DNA from: Natronobiforma cellulositropha | GTDB lineage: Archaea > Halobacteriota > Halobacteria > Halobacteriales > Natrialbaceae | Reading direction: 5' to 3' | Assembly (NCBI RefSeq): GCF_025629245.1 | Contig: NZ_JANZXN010000030.1 | Coordinates: forward strand, 62,001 to 126,000 | Length of the DNA: 64,000 nt | The notes under the pieces: generated by a model | The model's input: the letters and a program-made list of their open reading frames with translations, nothing else | What the model was told of the DNA's origin: nothing | Database searches by the model: none | Translations under genes and position numbers: made by a program | Shown: in pieces, positions 34,111 through 42,199 of the stretch | Numbering within the stretch: position 1 is the first letter of the stretch | Layout: each line of letters begins with the position of its first letter

Positions 34111-34892
34111 CCGATAGAGACGATTCGATGGAGTTGAGCGACGAGGTCGCGCTGGTAACCGGCGGGACCAGAGGTATCGGACGGGCGATCACCGCGGCAT
34201 TCGCCGCACGCGGGGCGACCGTGATCGCGAACTACCACACTGACGAGGCGAGCGCGCGCGAAACGAGCGCCGACCTCGAGACCAGTCCCGGTGAGGTGGC
34301 GGTTCGCCAGTTCGACGTCGGCGACTACGACGCCGTCGACGGGGCGATCGAAGAGATCGAAGCCGAGTTCGGCTCGATCACCTCGCTCGTGAACAACGCG
34401 GCGATCATGGCCAACGAGCCGCTGATCCGGCTCGAACCCGACCAGTGGGAGCGTGTGATCCGGACCAACCTGACGGGGACGTACAACTGTACGCGACGCG
34501 TCGCCCGGTCGATGTTGTTCGGCGACGGCGGCAGTATCGTCTGTTGCAGTAGCGTGACGGCCCAGAAGGGGTGGGCCGGACAGTCGAACTACGCGGCGAG
34601 CAAGGCGGGAATCGTCGGCTTCGTTCAGTCGACGGCGCGGGAGTTAGCCGGCCGGTCGATCCGGGTCAACGCCGTCGCACCCGGCTACACGCGGACGGAC
34701 CTCTACGACGAGGTCGAAGCCGACCTCAGCGGCGTCGAGAGCGAAGCGGACATGGTCGCACAGGAGGGCATCCCGCAGGGTCGCATCGCCAGCCCGGACG
34801 AAATCGCCGAAGTGGTCGCGTTCCTAGCGAGCGAGCGCGCCTCGTACATCACCGGCGAGGTGGTGCGCGTCGACGGCGGACTACTCGCCTAG
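34107..34892 (+). CDS. fabG: 3-oxoacyl-ACP reductase (SDR family)
   Basis: The 261-residue short-chain dehydrogenase has the NADPH motif TGGTRGIGRAI, LVNNAAI, and the catalytic Ser-Tyr-Lys set in CCSSVTAQKGWAGQSNYAASKAG, followed by RVNAVAPGYTRTD. It would reduce the beta-keto group made by the ketosynthase to a beta-hydroxyl. No dehydratase (FabZ) or enoyl reductase lies nearby, so the local set alone would stop at a beta-hydroxyacyl chain. It is the last gene of the five-gene operon and is followed by a stable hairpin. Confidence 0.92.
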   Translation: MTDRDDSMELSDEVALVTGGTRGIGRAITAAFAARGATVIANYHTDEASARETSADLETSPGEVAVRQFDVGDYDAVDGAIEEIEAEFGSITSLVNNAAIMANEPLIRLEPDQWERVIRTNLTGTYNCTRRVARSMLFGDGGSIVCCSSVTAQKGWAGQSNYAASKAGIVGFVQSTARELAGRSIRVNAVAPGYTRTDLYDEVEADLSGVESEADMVAQEGIPQGRIASPDEIAEVVAFLASERASYITGEVVRVDGGLLA

Positions 34893-34912
34893 TGATTCGG
34901 CAAGCCTGAAAA

Positions 34913-34952
34913 GATGAGTGAAACCGAATGTGGGTGTCCGGTTTCACTCATC
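34913..34952 (+). terminator. Perfect 14-bp hairpin after the fab operon
   Basis: GATGAGTGAAACCG (34913-34926) is repeated inverted at 34939-34952 around a 12-base loop. It begins 20 nt after the fabG stop. It can form a strong stem and may end the transcript or protect its 3' end; a relic of a mobile element end is the alternative. Confidence 0.6.
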
Positions 34953-35433
34953 GGTCGACGCTTATCGGAGTACTAGATCGACGGGTTCGTACCCGCACGT
35001 GATCGAGACGCCCGGGCGAACAGGACAGCGATCAGATTTAAAATTGTAGCCACATTACGGACATACGATTGTAACGAAAGCGAGAGGCGACATCGGTTAC
35101 TGATTGTACGATGAGATGGTCAAATAGGATAAGATTTGAGAATTAGCATCGGCGGTGCGTAGTGGCCCGTACCAGGTACAGCCAGGCCAGACGTACCGCT
35201 TATCCACATATAACATTCAACATTCACTATTTAATAGTAACCACTTGGTGAGTAGACATCTGGATTCTTTTACCCATATTTAGGGCGATAGAGCTGCCAT
35301 AGACACATACACGATATACCACATAGGTTTCAATATATGGAAGTATATTTACTAATTTCTATAAATTGTCACACTGGCAGACAACACTCGAGCGGTGCAG
35401 TAGGCGAGTGGGTGGGTAAACACTCGAGACAGC
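34953..35433. other. AT-rich intergenic region
   Basis: This region is far lower in G+C than the rest of the window, with runs such as TTTAAAATTG near 35036 and ACTATTTAATAG near 35227. No coding frame or RNA fold is convincing. Low G+C next to a probable transferred operon suggests an insertion boundary. Confidence 0.5.
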
Positions 35434-35517
35434 TATAGTAGCCACTGCAAGTCAGTGCACACCTGATCGCCAGACGGGTCGGCGATCAGTGTGTAAATCG
35501 TTGCAGTTGTTACTATA
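35434..35517. repeat. MITE-like imperfect palindrome
   Basis: The left arm (35434-35471, starting TATAGTAGCCACTGCAA and ending TGATCGCC) is mirrored by the right arm (35481-35517, starting GGCGATCA and ending TTGCAGTTGTTACTATA) around a 9-nt loop. Ends and centre match best, the middle less. Size and structure resemble a miniature inverted-repeat element. It lies just upstream of the glucoamylase gene. Confidence 0.65.
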
Positions 35518-35575
35518 CCACGACGGTCGACACCGCCCCCACAGGACAAAGGCCTTCGAGGTGGAGGGGATGGCT

Positions 35576-37453
35576 ATGGAGTACGCACCACTCTCGGCGT
35601 ACGGTGCGGTCGGGAACGACGACCGCGTCGCACTGATCTGTCGAGATGGCTCGGTCGACTGGTGTCCGTTCCCCCACCTCGAGTCACCGAGCCTCTTCGC
35701 GAGTATCCTCGACGCGGAGCGTGGCGGCCACTTCGCGATCCGGCCGACGAACGAGTACGAGTCACAGCAGCGCTACGTCGAGCGAACGAACGTCCTCGAG
35801 ACGGTCTTCGAGACCGCCGATGGGCGTGCCGTGCTGACCGACTTCATGCCGGTCGGTGGCGAGGACGTGTACGCACAGCAGGCGCTCTACCGGCGGCTCG
35901 AGTGCGAGGAGGGGAGTGTCGAGGCGACGGTGTCGTTCGCGCCGCGGTTCGACTACGCACGCGCCGAGACGAGTCTCCGCGAGACCGACGGCGGCGTGCT
36001 CGCGATCGGAAACGGCTCGCGCGAACACGAACGCGAGCGGGTCTCGCTCCACGGCACCGTCGACCTCCGAGTGGACGACGAGACCGCGACGGGGACGGTC
36101 GACCTCGAGGCGGGCGAGTCGGCCTGGCTCGGTCTCCACTACGGGACCGAGCGCCGACCGTCGCGGGAGGCGTTCGAGGACGCACTCGAGGAGACGGTCA
36201 GCTACTGGCGCGAGTGGATCGGCGGCTGTGAGGGTGACGCGCCGACGCTGTTCGACGGCGAGTGGGGCGACGCGGTGACGCGCTCTGCGCTCGTGCTCAA
36301 ACTCCTGACTCACGCCGAGACGGGGGCGATTCCGGCGGCCGCGACGACCTCGATCCCCGAAGAAATCGGTGGCGACCGCAACTGGGACTACCGCTACAAC
36401 TGGATTCGCGACGCGAAGTTCACCGTCCAGGCGCTGTACAACATCGGCCAGACACAGGAAGCGAGCGACTACTTCGAGTGGTTCCTCGAGATTGCCCACG
36501 ACGATCCGGCGGAGATCAGGCCGCTGTACGGTCTCCACGGCGAGACGGAGATCGAAGAGATCGAGCTGTCCCACTTCGAGGGCTATCGCCAGACGACGCC
36601 GGTCCGGGTCGGCAACGGCGCGGCCGACCAGCACCAGCTAGACGCCTACGGGACGATCGTCCAGGGCATCTACGAGACGGTCCGACACGAAGACGTCCTC
36701 ACCGACGACGTCTGGGCCGACCTGCGGGAGATCGTCGAGTACGTCCGAGAGGTCTGGGAGGAACCGGACGCCGGAATCTGGGAGTTCCGTGACGACCCGA
36801 GACACTTCGTCCACTCGAAACTCCTCGCCTGGGTCGCCCTCGACCGCGGTCTCTCGCTGGCCGACGAGTACGACTTCGACGCGCCGTTCGAGGAGTGGGA
36901 GACCACGCGTGCGGAGATACGACGCGCGATCTGTGAACACGGATTCAGCGAGTCGGCGAACAGCTTCGTCCAGTACTTCGACGCCGAGGAGGCGCTCGAC
37001 GCGACCGCCCTGTTAGTGCCGATCTACGGCTTCCTGCCGCCGGACGACGAGCGCGTCCAGGGAACGATCGACGCCGTCTGCGACCGGCTGACGACCGACG
37101 ACGGTCTCGTCCGCCGGTTCGTCGACAGCGAGGTCCGCGAGGACGAACACGCCGGGTTCGTCCTCTGCTCGTTCTGGCTCGTCGACGCGCTCGTCCTCTC
37201 GGAACGGACCGACGAGGCGCAGACGGTCTTCGATGCCGTCCTCGAGCGGGCGAGTCCGCTCGGACTCTTCTCGGAGAAACTCGACCCCGAATCGGGGGAG
37301 TTACTCGGCAACTTTCCGCAGGCGTTCAGCCACATCGGCCTGATCAACAGCGCCGTCTACCTCGAGAAAGCACGCGGAAACGGTCCCGGCGAGAACCTCG
37401 AGCCGGAGGAGTTCGCCGACCTCGAGTCGACGATGTTCGGCCGTGACAGCTGA
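35576..37453 (+). CDS. Glycoside hydrolase family 15 protein (glucoamylase/trehalase-like)
   Basis: The 625-residue cytosolic enzyme has the GH15 layout: an N-terminal beta-sandwich (YGAVGNDDRVALICRDGSVDWCPFP) and an alpha/alpha barrel with GDRNWDYRYNWIRDAKFTVQALY, the substrate-binding block of the family. It would release glucose from alpha-glucans or trehalose. The ATG at 35576 was chosen because GGAGGG lies 7 nt before it; an ATG two codons earlier has no room for that site, and further upstream the frame runs into the palindromic element. No secretion signal is seen. It ends back to back with the channel gene. Confidence 0.9.
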   Translation: MEYAPLSAYGAVGNDDRVALICRDGSVDWCPFPHLESPSLFASILDAERGGHFAIRPTNEYESQQRYVERTNVLETVFETADGRAVLTDFMPVGGEDVYAQQALYRRLECEEGSVEATVSFAPRFDYARAETSLRETDGGVLAIGNGSREHERERVSLHGTVDLRVDDETATGTVDLEAGESAWLGLHYGTERRPSREAFEDALEETVSYWREWIGGCEGDAPTLFDGEWGDAVTRSALVLKLLTHAETGAIPAAATTSIPEEIGGDRNWDYRYNWIRDAKFTVQALYNIGQTQEASDYFEWFLEIAHDDPAEIRPLYGLHGETEIEEIELSHFEGYRQTTPVRVGNGAADQHQLDAYGTIVQGIYETVRHEDVLTDDVWADLREIVEYVREVWEEPDAGIWEFRDDPRHFVHSKLLAWVALDRGLSLADEYDFDAPFEEWETTRAEIRRAICEHGFSESANSFVQYFDAEEALDATALLVPIYGFLPPDDERVQGTIDAVCDRLTTDDGLVRRFVDSEVREDEHAGFVLCSFWLVDALVLSERTDEAQTVFDAVLERASPLGLFSEKLDPESGELLGNFPQAFSHIGLINSAVYLEKARGNGPGENLEPEEFADLESTMFGRDS

Positions 37454-38449
37454 TCAGTCCTCGGCAGGCGGCCAGTGCCAGGCGTCGGCCTCGACGACAC
37501 CGAGGAGGGTTCGCCGACGGTCGGTCATTCCGTCGAGGGCGTCGGCGAACGCCTCGTCCCCCACCGTCGGAACGCCCGCCGCCCGCAGCCGCTCGAGGTC
37601 GGGCGGCGGCGGCACCTCGTCGCTCGGCTCGACGAACGCCGCGTCGAGCGTCTCGAGGTAGCTCTCCGTACTCGAGCGGGCGCGCTCGACGAGCGTCGGA
37701 CTCGGGCCGTGTTCGTCGGGGACGCCGTGGCGGACGAGCGTGAGCGCGTCGTCGAGGATGGGGACGGCCATCGCGGAGGCGCGACTCCCGCGTTCGCTGT
37801 GGTAGTAGTGGAGGATCGGGTAGGACTTGTGCTGCTCGGCGAGCGTGCTGAGGTCGGTCGCGAGCGTCTCGAGCGGCAGGTCGAGACCCTCGAAGCCGTC
37901 GTGCCACCCGGCGGCGACGAACGCCTCGCTGGTCTCGCCGAGACCGGTGACGTCGCTCGCGAACGAGCGCTTCTGAGTGACCGCCCCGAGGACAGTGAGC
38001 ACGTACGAGACACCGAGTGTGACGAACGCCATGCCCGTCGCCGTGGTGAGCGAACTCGCGAGTTCCCAGCGCCCCGCCGTCGGCGTGTAGTCGCCGTTTC
38101 CGTTCGTGAACATGGTGTAGGCGGCGTAGTAGAAGCGGCCCGTCCAGTCGGCGGGGTCGCCGGTGTGCGTCGAGCGCAACGCGGGTTCACCGCCCGCGAA
38201 GACGAACGCCCACCCGGTCCAGATGAGAGCGATCCACAGCGCGAGCGTCAGCGCGAGGATGAGCGGACCAGCGATACTGAGCGCACGCGAGTCGTCTCGA
38301 GTGAGCGCACGGAGCGCCCGCCAGGTTCCCGTCGCGAGCCGACTCGAGAGCGGTCCGGAGCCGCCGTCGACCCAGAGCGTCGTCCAGAGGATGTCCACGA
38401 CGACGAGGACGAGCACACCAGTACCGACGACGAGATACACCGCGTTCAT
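37454..38449 (-). CDS. Two-pore-helix type potassium channel family protein
   Basis: The 331-residue protein has an N-terminal membrane helix, a second at about 58-86, a re-entrant pore region (FYYAAYTMFTNGNGDYTPTAGRW, about 106-128) and a further helix at about 131-155, then a cytoplasmic domain of about 175 residues. The TNGNGDYTP segment occupies the place of the K+ channel filter TVGYGD, so ion selectivity may differ. The cytoplasmic part has no RCK signature that I recognise. Its stop codon abuts that of the GH15 gene (TGATCA). Confidence 0.8.
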   Translation of the reverse strand: MNAVYLVVGTGVLVLVVVDILWTTLWVDGGSGPLSSRLATGTWRALRALTRDDSRALSIAGPLILALTLALWIALIWTGWAFVFAGGEPALRSTHTGDPADWTGRFYYAAYTMFTNGNGDYTPTAGRWELASSLTTATGMAFVTLGVSYVLTVLGAVTQKRSFASDVTGLGETSEAFVAAGWHDGFEGLDLPLETLATDLSTLAEQHKSYPILHYYHSERGSRASAMAVPILDDALTLVRHGVPDEHGPSPTLVERARSSTESYLETLDAAFVEPSDEVPPPPDLERLRAAGVPTVGDEAFADALDGMTDRRRTLLGVVEADAWHWPPAED

Positions 38450-38649
38450 GCCACCTGTCTACGGGACGCAGACACACAAACCCGGGGCGGAGCGGAACTG
38501 AGAGTCCGGCCGGCGGCGAGTGAGAACGGGGTCGCTCTCGACGGGACGGAGACGCACCGAGGGACCGATCGGAGAGCGATCTCTCTCGAGGGGGCAGAGG
38601 GGAATTGCTCTCGAGATGGCGGCGGGGGACGAGACCCGGCGGACCGTGG

Positions 38650-38793
38650 TCAGATGCCCTCCTGTAAGAACCGCCCCTCCTGTTCGTAGATGGCGAGCAG
38701 TTCCTCGATGAACTCCTCGAGCGTCTCTCCCTCCTCTAAGTGTGTCTCCATGCGTGCCGCGAGGTCGTCGTCGAGTTCGATCGTTCGGCCCAT
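38650..38793 (-). CDS. Small DUF7557-type protein (antitoxin-like)
   Basis: The 47-residue acidic protein (MGRTIELDDDLAARMETHL..., ending GRFLQEGI) fits the short haloarchaeal DUF7557 family, which resembles ribbon-helix-helix antitoxin N-termini: a beta strand, then two helices. I chose the ATG at 38793 because upstream codons are Arg/Ser-rich noise. No toxin gene is visible nearby, so a stand-alone regulatory role is possible. Function is unproven. Confidence 0.75.
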   Translation of the reverse strand: MGRTIELDDDLAARMETHLEEGETLEEFIEELLAIYEQEGRFLQEGI

Positions 38794-38955
38794 CACTACG
38801 GCTACCGGGCGCGACGACCAAAGTGCTCGACTTGCATACTCGGGTACGGTGGCTGTGTCCACGCTCGCCCGCACGCAGGCCCGCCGTCGAGACGGGCGAC
38901 TTTCGAGAGACGGGCGGTGGTTTATCCCGCTCACCGGTGTCGACTAGGCGAGACT

Positions 38956-39324
38956 ATGATCGGCGCTAAACGCTGGGCGATCGCAGACGGCTACATTCCG
39001 GAGGGAAGCCACGGTCCCGAACCGGAGATGGACAGCCACGGCACCGTCTCGATCCTCAATACGGCAGACGAGGACGTAGACGTCGAACTGACCATCTACT
39101 ACGCCGACCGCGACCCGGCCGGTCCCTACGAGATTGCCGTCGGGGGCGAGCGGACGAAACACGTCCGGTTCAACGACCTCGAGGAACCCGAGTCGGTTCC
39201 GCGGGCGACGCCGTTCGCGGCCGTGATCGAAGCCGACGGGCCGATCGTCTGCCAGCACACGCGACTCGACTCGCGACAGGCCGAGAACGCCCTTCTCAGC
39301 ACGATGGCCCACCCCGGAGACTGA
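38956..39324 (+). CDS. Sensory rhodopsin transducer (ASRT) family protein, copy 1
   Basis: The 122-residue protein (KRWAIADGYIPEGSHGPEPEMDSHGTVSILNT near the start, and VVCQHTR-like VCQHTRLDSRQAENALLSTMA near the end) is a beta-sandwich of the Anabaena sensory rhodopsin transducer superfamily. Comparative work on the superfamily proposed binding of small molecules such as carbohydrates. It is the first gene of a three-gene operon with a sugar-lactone oxidase 7 nt downstream and a second ASRT gene. No rhodopsin gene is in the window, so light signalling is not supported. Confidence 0.85.
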   Translation: MIGAKRWAIADGYIPEGSHGPEPEMDSHGTVSILNTADEDVDVELTIYYADRDPAGPYEIAVGGERTKHVRFNDLEEPESVPRATPFAAVIEADGPIVCQHTRLDSRQAENALLSTMAHPGD

Positions 39325-39331
39325 GAGGACG

Positions 39332-40618
39332 ATGGACGACGTCCCAACTGAAGACCTCGAAGAGTGGACGAACTGGTCGGGAAACCTGCAGTTCGAACCG
39401 GGGGTGATCGCGACCCCCGAGACAGAAGGGCAGGTCCAGTCGCTCGTCGAGCACTGCCGAGCCGAGGGGAAGACGCTTCGCGTCGTCGGCGCGGGCCACT
39501 CCTGGACGCCGGTCGTCGAGACCGACGGGGTGCTCGTCAGCCTCGAGCGACTGACCGGGCTGGTCGAACACGACCGCGAGGCTGGCGAAGCTGTCATCCG
39601 CGGCGGGACGACCCTCGGCGAGGCGACGGCCGCCCTCCAGGAGGTCGGCCTGGCGATGACCAACCTCGGTGACGTCTCGCTCCAGACCGTCGCGGGCGCG
39701 TTCGGAACGGGCACCCACGGGACGGGAACGGAGCTACAGAGCCTCTCGAGCACGCTCGTCGGTGGTCGGATCGTCACCGGGACGGGCGACGTGAAGGCGT
39801 TCAGTGCCGAGGACGACCCCGAGTTTCTCCGGGCGGCGCGACTCTCACTCGGCACGCTCGGCGTGTTCACCGAACTCAGGCTCGACCTCGAGCGGGCCTA
39901 CAAGATCGAACGACGGGAGTACTGTACGACCGCCGAGGAGGCGCTCGAGCACGTCCCGACGCTCGCGGCGGAGAACCGTCACTTCGACTTCTACTGGTAT
40001 CCCCGCTCCGACGAGGTGAAACTGCGGCTGCTCAACGCACCCAACGGCGGGACCGACGAGCGTGACCTCGCGTTCGCCTCGCTCGTCAAGAAAGGGACCG
40101 GCTGGTGGCACCAGACCATCGCCGAACACGACGACATGACCCGGCTGTTCGAGGAGATGGAGTACGCCGTGCCCGCCGAGGAGGGTCTCGAGTGTTTTCG
40201 CGAGGTGCGCGAGCGGATCCGCGAGAACTGGCGTGCCGACGTGGGCTGGCGCGTGCTCTGGCGGACCATCGCCCCCGAGGACACCTACCTCTCGGCGGAG
40301 TACGGCCGGGAGACGGTGACCATCGGAATCCTCCAGAACGCCCAGCTCGAGTTTCGCGAGTACTTCGAGGACCTCGAAGGAGTCTTCAGGAGCTACGACG
40401 GCCGCCCCCACTGGGGAAAGCGCCACAGTCTGCGCGCACCGGAACTCGCGAAGCTGTATCCCGAGTGGGACCGCTTCCAGGAGATCAGGCGCGAACACGA
40501 CCCCGACGGGGTGTTCACGAGCGACTACCTGCGCACGCTGCTCGAGGGAGCGGGTGTCACGGCCGAAGAGCAACCCCGTCGCATCGGCGAGCGGGAGTCG
40601 GAGGTCGAGGGCGAATGA
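39332..40618 (+). CDS. FAD-linked sugar/aldonolactone oxidase (ALO family)
   Basis: The 428-residue oxidoreductase has a PCMH-type FAD domain with GAGHSWTP (the His is the usual covalent FAD site), LGDVSLQTVAGAFGTGTHGTG, and a C-terminal D-arabinono-1,4-lactone oxidase domain ending with PHWGKRH. Related enzymes oxidise sugar alcohols or aldonolactones with O2 and release H2O2. The ASRT genes on both sides may supply sugar-binding partners. The stop overlaps the start of the second ASRT gene. A nearby large catalase could remove peroxide, which is inference. Confidence 0.88.
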   Translation: MDDVPTEDLEEWTNWSGNLQFEPGVIATPETEGQVQSLVEHCRAEGKTLRVVGAGHSWTPVVETDGVLVSLERLTGLVEHDREAGEAVIRGGTTLGEATAALQEVGLAMTNLGDVSLQTVAGAFGTGTHGTGTELQSLSSTLVGGRIVTGTGDVKAFSAEDDPEFLRAARLSLGTLGVFTELRLDLERAYKIERREYCTTAEEALEHVPTLAAENRHFDFYWYPRSDEVKLRLLNAPNGGTDERDLAFASLVKKGTGWWHQTIAEHDDMTRLFEEMEYAVPAEEGLECFREVRERIRENWRADVGWRVLWRTIAPEDTYLSAEYGRETVTIGILQNAQLEFREYFEDLEGVFRSYDGRPHWGKRHSLRAPELAKLYPEWDRFQEIRREHDPDGVFTSDYLRTLLEGAGVTAEEQPRRIGERESEVEGE

Positions 40619-40998
40619 GCGACGAACCGATCGGGAAACGACGCTGGTCGTTCGCCGGCGGCTTCGTCCCCGTCGAGAGCACCGGGCCGGAACCCGAGAT
40701 GGTGAGCCACGAGAAACTGGCGATCGTCAACGCCGGTGACGAGATGGCGACCGTCGAACTGACGCTCCACTACGAGAACGGCCGCGTCGCCGGTCCCTAC
40801 ACGCTCACGACCGCCCCACAGCGGGTGCGCCACGTCCGGGTGAACGACCTCATCGAGCCGTACGCCCCGCCGTTAGGCAGAGCCTACTCGGGCGTGCTCG
40901 AGTCGACCGCACCGGTCGTCGTCCAGGTGACTCGCCAGGACACCCGCCAGTCGGAGAACGCGACGATGGGGACGGGTGCGTACGCCGAGTCGACGTAG
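40615..40998 (+). CDS. Sensory rhodopsin transducer (ASRT) family protein, copy 2
   Basis: The 127-residue protein shares the ASRT pattern with copy 1: KRRWSFAGGFVPVESTGPEPEMVSHEKLAIVNAGDE at the start, then GPYTL, HVRVNDLIEP and VQVTRQDTRQSENATMGT at the end. It overlaps the oxidase gene by 4 nt (ATGA), so translation is coupled. The two ASRT copies are clearly related but diverged, which suggests a heteromeric complex or binding of two ligands. The function of the operon is unknown. Confidence 0.85.
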   Translation: MSDEPIGKRRWSFAGGFVPVESTGPEPEMVSHEKLAIVNAGDEMATVELTLHYENGRVAGPYTLTTAPQRVRHVRVNDLIEPYAPPLGRAYSGVLESTAPVVVQVTRQDTRQSENATMGTGAYAEST

Positions 40999-41106
40999 GT
41001 GGCCACGGTACTGGCGAGAGGGCGAGAAAGCGGGCACGGCCGAGCGTCGCCACCGAACGGGTTCGCACGAAGCGTTATATGCCACCATCGAAAAATTCTG
41101 GTGAGA

Positions 41107-41472
41107 ATGAGTGAAAAAACACTCTACGAACGACTCGGTGGCGAAGACGCGATCGCGGCCGTCGTCGACGAGTTCTACGATCGGTTGCTCGCAGACGAGA
41201 CGGTCGCTCACTTCTTCGAAGAGACGGACATGCAGAAACAGCGAGCGCACCAGACGGCATTTCTCAGCGCGGTCGCCGGCGGCCCGGGCGAGTACACCGG
41301 CCAGGACATGGAGACCGCCCACGCCCACCTCGAGATCGACCACCACCACTTCGAGACGATCGCGAGCCACCTCGGGGAGACGCTCGCCGCGTTCGACGTC
41401 GGCGAGGACGAACGCGAGGCGGTACTCGAGGCGGTCTCGAGCTACGAAGACGAGGTCGTCACGGTCGCTTGA
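41107..41472 (+). CDS. Group 1 truncated haemoglobin
   Basis: The 121-residue protein is a truncated globin: SEKTLYERLGGEDAIAAVVDEFYDRLLADETVAHFF at the N-terminus is the family signature, and His in TAHAHLEID fits the proximal haem ligand. It may bind O2 or NO in the cytosol. The ATG at 41107 was chosen since the family starts there, and a GTTATATG box lies about 34 nt upstream. It is monocistronic. Proximity to the catalase and the oxidase operon suggests an oxidative-stress or oxygen-related neighbourhood. Confidence 0.9.
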   Translation: MSEKTLYERLGGEDAIAAVVDEFYDRLLADETVAHFFEETDMQKQRAHQTAFLSAVAGGPGEYTGQDMETAHAHLEIDHHHFETIASHLGETLAAFDVGEDEREAVLEAVSSYEDEVVTVA

Positions 41473-41540
41473 ACCGCGGGCTCGGACCGAGCCCGCGAGC
41501 CACGCAGGTGGCCAGAGTGACGAAGAGACGAACGAATCGG

Positions 41541-42023
41541 CTACGTTGACGACTCGTCTCCGTCGTCGTCGAGCAGGTCGTCGACGACGTCGTCCTCGAC
41601 GGTCAGTTCGCCCGGCCGGGCGGGCGTCTCCTGGATGTTCGACTCGCCGAGGCTCTCGAGTTCGTCCGGAGAGCGCTCGGGACCGAGCACGTCGATATCG
41701 CTACCCTCGTCCGCGGGCGTCTCACTAGAGAGCCGTTCACGCAGGCCGAGGCGGTCGGCGACCCGCTCGAGCGGCGTGTCTTCGAGGCGGTCGGTGAGGG
41801 CGGCCGCTCGAGCGCCGTCGGCGTACTCGCTGGCTCGAGTACGGGCCTCGTCGATCGACTGCACGTCGGCACGCCGTGAGAGCGCGTAGACGACCGCGGC
41901 GACGGCGAGGACGAGAGCGAGACGGCCGAACGAGAGGCGAGACGAGCGTCCGGCGGTCGCCGTCCGCTCGGGCTCGGACGGAGTCCGTTCGGCCGACTGG
42001 CGGCCGATCACTGGGCGTTGCAT
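41541..42023 (-). CDS. Hypothetical single-span membrane protein
   Basis: I do not recognise this 160-residue protein. It has one hydrophobic helix at about 34-52 (LSFGRLALVLAVAAVVYALSR) after a basic N-terminal tail, and a long acidic C-terminal part ending DDLLDDDGDESST. Orientation is probably N-out or signal-anchor with the acidic tail on one side of the membrane. The ATG at 42023 was taken because the preceding codons are not protein-like. It is convergent with the globin gene and downstream of katE. Confidence 0.65.
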   Translation of the reverse strand: MQRPVIGRQSAERTPSEPERTATAGRSSRLSFGRLALVLAVAAVVYALSRRADVQSIDEARTRASEYADGARAAALTDRLEDTPLERVADRLGLRERLSSETPADEGSDIDVLGPERSPDELESLGESNIQETPARPGELTVEDDVVDDLLDDDGDESST

Positions 42024-42199
42024 AGGGTCGACTACTGCACACACGGACAGGCCGGTTTGGCACGCACTCGCAGGGGTGGCCGACTGACGGCGCTGAGCGG
42101 TGGCCAGCGCGGTGGACACAGCGAGAGCAGGAGTACAGCGAGAGCAGGAGTACAGCGAGAACAGCGGAGAGCGCCAGCAGAGGAGGTGAGTCGGGCAGA

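Noticed and set aside
35489-35575. N-terminal extension of the GH15 protein from an ATG at 35489
   Set aside because: The added codons lie partly in the palindromic element and do not look like the family; a Shine-Dalgarno site supports the start at 35576.
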